Shown here: piece by piece, positions 61,392 through 64,000 of the stretch | Numbering within the stretch: position 1 is the first letter of the stretch | How the letters are laid out: the number at the start of each line of letters is the position of its first letter | NCBI GenBank assembly: GCA_965221785.1 | Contig: CBDCSR010000002.1 | Coordinates: forward strand, 310,001-374,000 | Reading direction: 5' to 3' | DNA: 64,000 nucleotides | DNA from: BD2-11 sp965221785 | GTDB taxonomy: Bacteria > Gemmatimonadota > Gemmatimonadetes > Longimicrobiales > Gaopeijiaceae | The notes under the pieces: generated by a model | Told to the model about the DNA's origin: nothing | Databases searched by the model: none | Seen by the model: the letters and a program-made list of their open reading frames with translations, nothing else | Made by a program: the position numbers and the translations under genes

Positions 61392-62611
61392 ACCTCCCTC
61401 AGCACCCGCAGGGTGTTGCCCCCCATCACCTTGCCGATGTCGTCATCCGAGTATCCCTCCCGCACCAGCCAGCGCAGGATGTTGTGCGACGCCTCCGTGG
61501 GGTTCTCCACCCCCTTCACGTACTCCACCTCGTCGAAGGGCGGATTCTTCTTCGGGCCCTCGTCGGCCGCCGCCGAGCGCGACTCCTTGATGGACAGGTT
61601 GGCCGCGTAGACGTGGTGCAGCCCCACATGGTCCCCGTAGACGGAATCGGGGCCGAAACTCACATGGTCGATGCCCACCAGCGCCTTCACGTACTCGAAG
61701 TGCTCCATGAAGGCCTCGATTCCGTGCACCGTGTTGTTGCGCGTGAGGGTAGTGTGCGGCGCGGCTTCGATCCCGATCACGCCCCCCTTGTCCGCGCACG
61801 CCTCGAGCACGTCGTCGGGCGCCAGCCGGTTCGACTCCCACAGCGCCCGCGCACCGATGTGCGAGAGCACGATGGGATGCTCGCTCCACTCGATGGTGTC
61901 CAGCGTCGTGCGGTCTCCACAGTGCGAGCAGTCGATCAGCATCCCCAGCTTGTTCATGCGCCCGACCGCGCGCCTCCCGAACATCGTCAGACCTCCGTCG
62001 CCGGGCTCCTTCAGCCCCGACCCCAGCGCGTTGGCCTCGCTGTAGGTGATCCCGAGCGCCCGCACCCCGAACCCGAAGAGAAGGTCGATGCGGTCGAGCT
62101 CGTTCTCGATCATGGCCGCGCCTTCCATCGAGGCGACCCACGCCACCTTCCCCTCCCGGTGCGCCCGCAGGATGTCGCCCACCCCCCGGCAGTGGATCAG
62201 GAAGTCCTGGTGCGCCAGGTCGCACAGCCGCATCCCGAAGTCGTGCAGGACGTCGTTCCACTTCCACCCACCATGCGACAGGATTGTGCAGATACCGTCG
62301 AGCAGGTTGTCGAAGACCGCATCCCAGCACGAGTGCCTCAGGCCCTCGAACGCGGTCGCCATCCGCCCCGCGCGCACGTACGCCGGGGTCTCGCCCACAT
62401 CCCGCGGAAACACGCCCGCGTGCTCGTGCAGTGAAATCATCACCAGTTCGGTGGCCAGCCTCGCGGCCCGCGCCTCCTCTTCCCGCGAAAGCGCCACCAG
62501 ATGCGGCTCCACGCGCCCCACCTGAGCGGCAAGCTCGAAGGGCTCGTAGTCGAGGCCGGGCTCGAGGTAGGAAAAGGACTCGTAGCCATCGTGTGCCTTG
62601 TTGGCGCCCAT
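61382..62611 (-). CDS. Membrane dipeptidase-like protein (peptidase family M19)
   Basis: The 409-residue metalloenzyme belongs to the renal-dipeptidase family, which hydrolyses dipeptides, often with D- or imino-acid C termini. The metal-site pattern is visible as an N-terminal HEH (ISLHEHAGVF), the bridging Glu in VASMEGAAMIEN, and His residues in MLIDCSHCGDRTTLD and IVLSHIGARALWESN. The N-terminal HxD of typical members reads HEH here, and the protein is long, so it is a divergent M19. No signal peptide is seen; it is probably cytoplasmic. ATG 62611 follows GGGAGC. It leads the operon, divergent from the TRAP transporter. Confidence 0.85.
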   Translation of the reverse strand: MGANKAHDGYESFSYLEPGLDYEPFELAAQVGRVEPHLVALSREEEARAARLATELVMISLHEHAGVFPRDVGETPAYVRAGRMATAFEGLRHSCWDAVFDNLLDGICTILSHGGWKWNDVLHDFGMRLCDLAHQDFLIHCRGVGDILRAHREGKVAWVASMEGAAMIENELDRIDLLFGFGVRALGITYSEANALGSGLKEPGDGGLTMFGRRAVGRMNKLGMLIDCSHCGDRTTLDTIEWSEHPIVLSHIGARALWESNRLAPDDVLEACADKGGVIGIEAAPHTTLTRNNTVHGIEAFMEHFEYVKALVGIDHVSFGPDSVYGDHVGLHHVYAANLSIKESRSAAADEGPKKNPPFDEVEYVKGVENPTEASHNILRWLVREGYSDDDIGKVMGGNTLRVLREVWP

Positions 62612-62856
62612 AAGCGCTCCCGGGGGTTGGGTCGGAACAGTGGAGTGTGGTTGCCGGGACCGTGGCCGGCGAGGTCGACGCGTCCGTCGGGACGGAATTG
62701 CGAGCCCACAACATGGAGCCTGCACGGACAACGGGCCAGCCATTCCCGAAGGCGCGGCCAGCTATTGCGAACACCCTGCGCAGGGCGTATTTCAAGCGCG
62801 CGATGCCGCTCGCCCGCGGGCCACCAAATCCCACTCGCCCCTGGAATCCCTCCGAA

Positions 62857-63441
62857 GTGACTCGCTGGACCCGCCTCTCCCGCGCGATCGACCGGGTTAA
62901 CAACCGCATCGGTCGATGGACCTCGTGGCTGTGCCTGCTGATGGTGCTCGTCACGGCGTACAACACGGCCGTGCGCTACATCGGCGGCTATCTGGGCTTC
63001 AGGCTGAGCTCGAACCTGTATCTCGAACTGCAGTGGTACCTGTTCAGCCTGCTCTTCCTGCTTGCCGCCGCGTCGGCGCTCTGCAAGGGCGAGCACGTGC
63101 GGGTCGACATCCTCTACAGCCGGCTCTCGGCCAGGGCCCGCGCCTGGATCGATCTCCTCGGCACCATCGTGCTCATGATCCCCTTTTCGGCGGTTACGCT
63201 CTGGCTGTCCTGGCCCTCCATCCGGAACTCGTGGGCGGTGCGCGAGATCTCCTCCGATCCCGGGGGCCTCCCGCGCTATCCGATCAGAACCTTCATCCTC
63301 GTCTGCTTCCTGCTCCTCATCGTCCAGGGCATCTCGGAGATCATCAAGAAGCTTCGCGTCCTTCGCGGCCTGAGGATGGCCGGCAACGGTTCGACCGAGG
63401 ATGAGGCCGAAGGCCCTCGGGTGACCGGAGGCATCGCCTAG
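62857..63441 (+). CDS. TRAP transporter small permease (DctQ-like)
   Basis: The 194-residue protein has four transmembrane helices in the DctQ pattern: RWTSWLCLLMVLVTAYNTAVRYIGG, LYLELQWYLFSLLFLLAAASALCKGEHVRVDILY, ARAWIDLLGTIVLMIPFSAVTLWL and RTFILVCFLLLIVQGISEIIKKL. The EHVRVD motif is typical. GTG 62857 is chosen to match family length; ATG 62803 is an alternative with 18 extra residues. Upstream lies a 245-nt divergent gap. The large permease follows directly. Confidence 0.86.
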   Translation: MTRWTRLSRAIDRVNNRIGRWTSWLCLLMVLVTAYNTAVRYIGGYLGFRLSSNLYLELQWYLFSLLFLLAAASALCKGEHVRVDILYSRLSARARAWIDLLGTIVLMIPFSAVTLWLSWPSIRNSWAVREISSDPGGLPRYPIRTFILVCFLLLIVQGISEIIKKLRVLRGLRMAGNGSTEDEAEGPRVTGGIA

Positions 63442-64000
63442 ATGGAGAACCTCCTTGCGCCGCTGATGTTCATCGGCGTCTTCGCGATGATCTTCCTGGG
63501 ATACCCGGTGGCGTTCGCGCTGGGCGGCACTTCCCTCATCTTCGCCTTCATCGGCATCTCCATGGGGCTCTTCGAGTGGGGGCTGATGTACGCCCTGCCC
63601 CAGCGCATCTTCGGGGTGATGTCCAACCTGGTGCTGGTGGCGATCCCCTTCTTCATCTTCATGGGGGTGGTGCTGGAGAAGTCGCGCCTGGCGGAGGACC
63701 TGCTCACCACCATCGGCAAGCTCTTCGGGACGCTGCGCGGCGGGCTGGCGCTTGCGGTGGTGTTCGTGGGCGCAATGCTGGCGGCGGCGACGGGCGTGGT
63801 GGGAGCGTCGGTGGTGGCGATGGGGCTCATCTCGCTCCCCATCATGCTGCGCTACGGCTACTCGAAGACGCTCTCCACCGGGGTGATCCTGGCGTCGGGC
63901 ACCCTCGGGCAGATCATCCCGCCGAGCGTCGTGCTGATCGTGCTGGCCGACCAGCTGGGCATCTCGGTCGGCGACCTCTTTCTGGGTGCGCTGATCCCGG
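63442..64000 (+). CDS. TRAP transporter large permease (DctM-like), cut by window end
   Basis: The first 186 codons of a DctM protein are present and remain open at the window edge. The N terminus is MENLLAPLMFIGVFAMIF, then FLGYPVAFALGG, MSNLVLVAIPFFIFMGVVLEKS, LRGGLALAVVFVGAMLAAATGVVGASVVAMGLI and SGTLGQIIPPSVVLIVLADQ, the hallmark DctM segments. ATG 63442 directly follows the DctQ stop TAG, with GGAGG about 10 nt upstream. The periplasmic binding protein (DctP) is expected beyond the window. Confidence 0.9.
   Translation, partial: MENLLAPLMFIGVFAMIFLGYPVAFALGGTSLIFAFIGISMGLFEWGLMYALPQRIFGVMSNLVLVAIPFFIFMGVVLEKSRLAEDLLTTIGKLFGTLRGGLALAVVFVGAMLAAATGVVGASVVAMGLISLPIMLRYGYSKTLSTGVILASGTLGQIIPPSVVLIVLADQLGISVGDLFLGALIP

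Overview
The window is a gene-dense, very GC-rich stretch of bacterial chromosome. It holds about 54 protein genes, one tRNA, no rRNA, no CRISPR array and no recognisable mobile element. The mix points to the Gemmatimonadota or a close FCB-group relative: a roughly 2,050-residue SprA homologue, LptF/LptG, type IV pilus genes, HslUV next to ClpXP, high GC, and many GTG/TTG starts with 1-10 nt gene overlaps. The phylum is an inference from gene content; no 16S gene is present.

Layout. (1) 1-7.4 kb: a CNNM/CorC membrane protein, a gamma-carbonic-anhydrase-like protein, prepilin peptidase and a SpoU-type RNA methyltransferase, then thiD facing a purine nucleoside phosphorylase/nucleoside transporter pair. 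(2) 7.4-16.2 kb, plus strand: a proteostasis block of dnaK, a DegP-like protease, tRNA-Leu(UAG), trigger factor, clpP and clpX, followed by engB and an exported protein of unknown function. (3) 16.2-28.3 kb, minus strand: a sigma-54 activator, a MogA/MoaB-type protein, gcvT, argF, hslU, hslV, xerC, topA, aroK and aroC. (4) 28.4-36.4 kb, minus: four pilin-like minor pilin genes, pilM-N-O-P-Q in an overlapping chain, and a LysM protein upstream. (5) 36.7-44.5 kb: sodA divergent from a Y-family DNA polymerase, an alanine/glycine:cation symporter, and comEA-pilT-pilC-psd. (6) 44.6-53.4 kb: sprA divergent from lptF-lptG. (7) 53.4-64 kb: an LVIVD-repeat surface protein, a small lipoprotein, an M20 deacylase, and a minus-strand operon (M19 dipeptidase, membrane protein, 39-residue membrane peptide, sodium:solute symporter, hydroxyproline epimerase-type enzyme, FMN reductase) divergent from a TRAP transporter cut by the window end.

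How the genes fit together. The pilus genes (prepilin peptidase, minor pilins, PilMNOPQ, PilT, PilC) lie in three places and, with ComEA, suggest a retractable type IV pilus used for twitching and/or DNA uptake. No major pilin or PilB is in the window. The chaperone and protease genes form most of a housekeeping proteostasis set. The last 7 kb looks like a peptide and imino-acid scavenging island.

The most interesting unexplained signals are a near-identical palindrome (core TCTGCCATTTTGGCAGA) present twice at a 30-bp period before dnaK and once before argF, a six-codon mini-cistron whose stop overlaps the TTG start of trigger factor, and a 39-residue membrane peptide coupled to a symporter.
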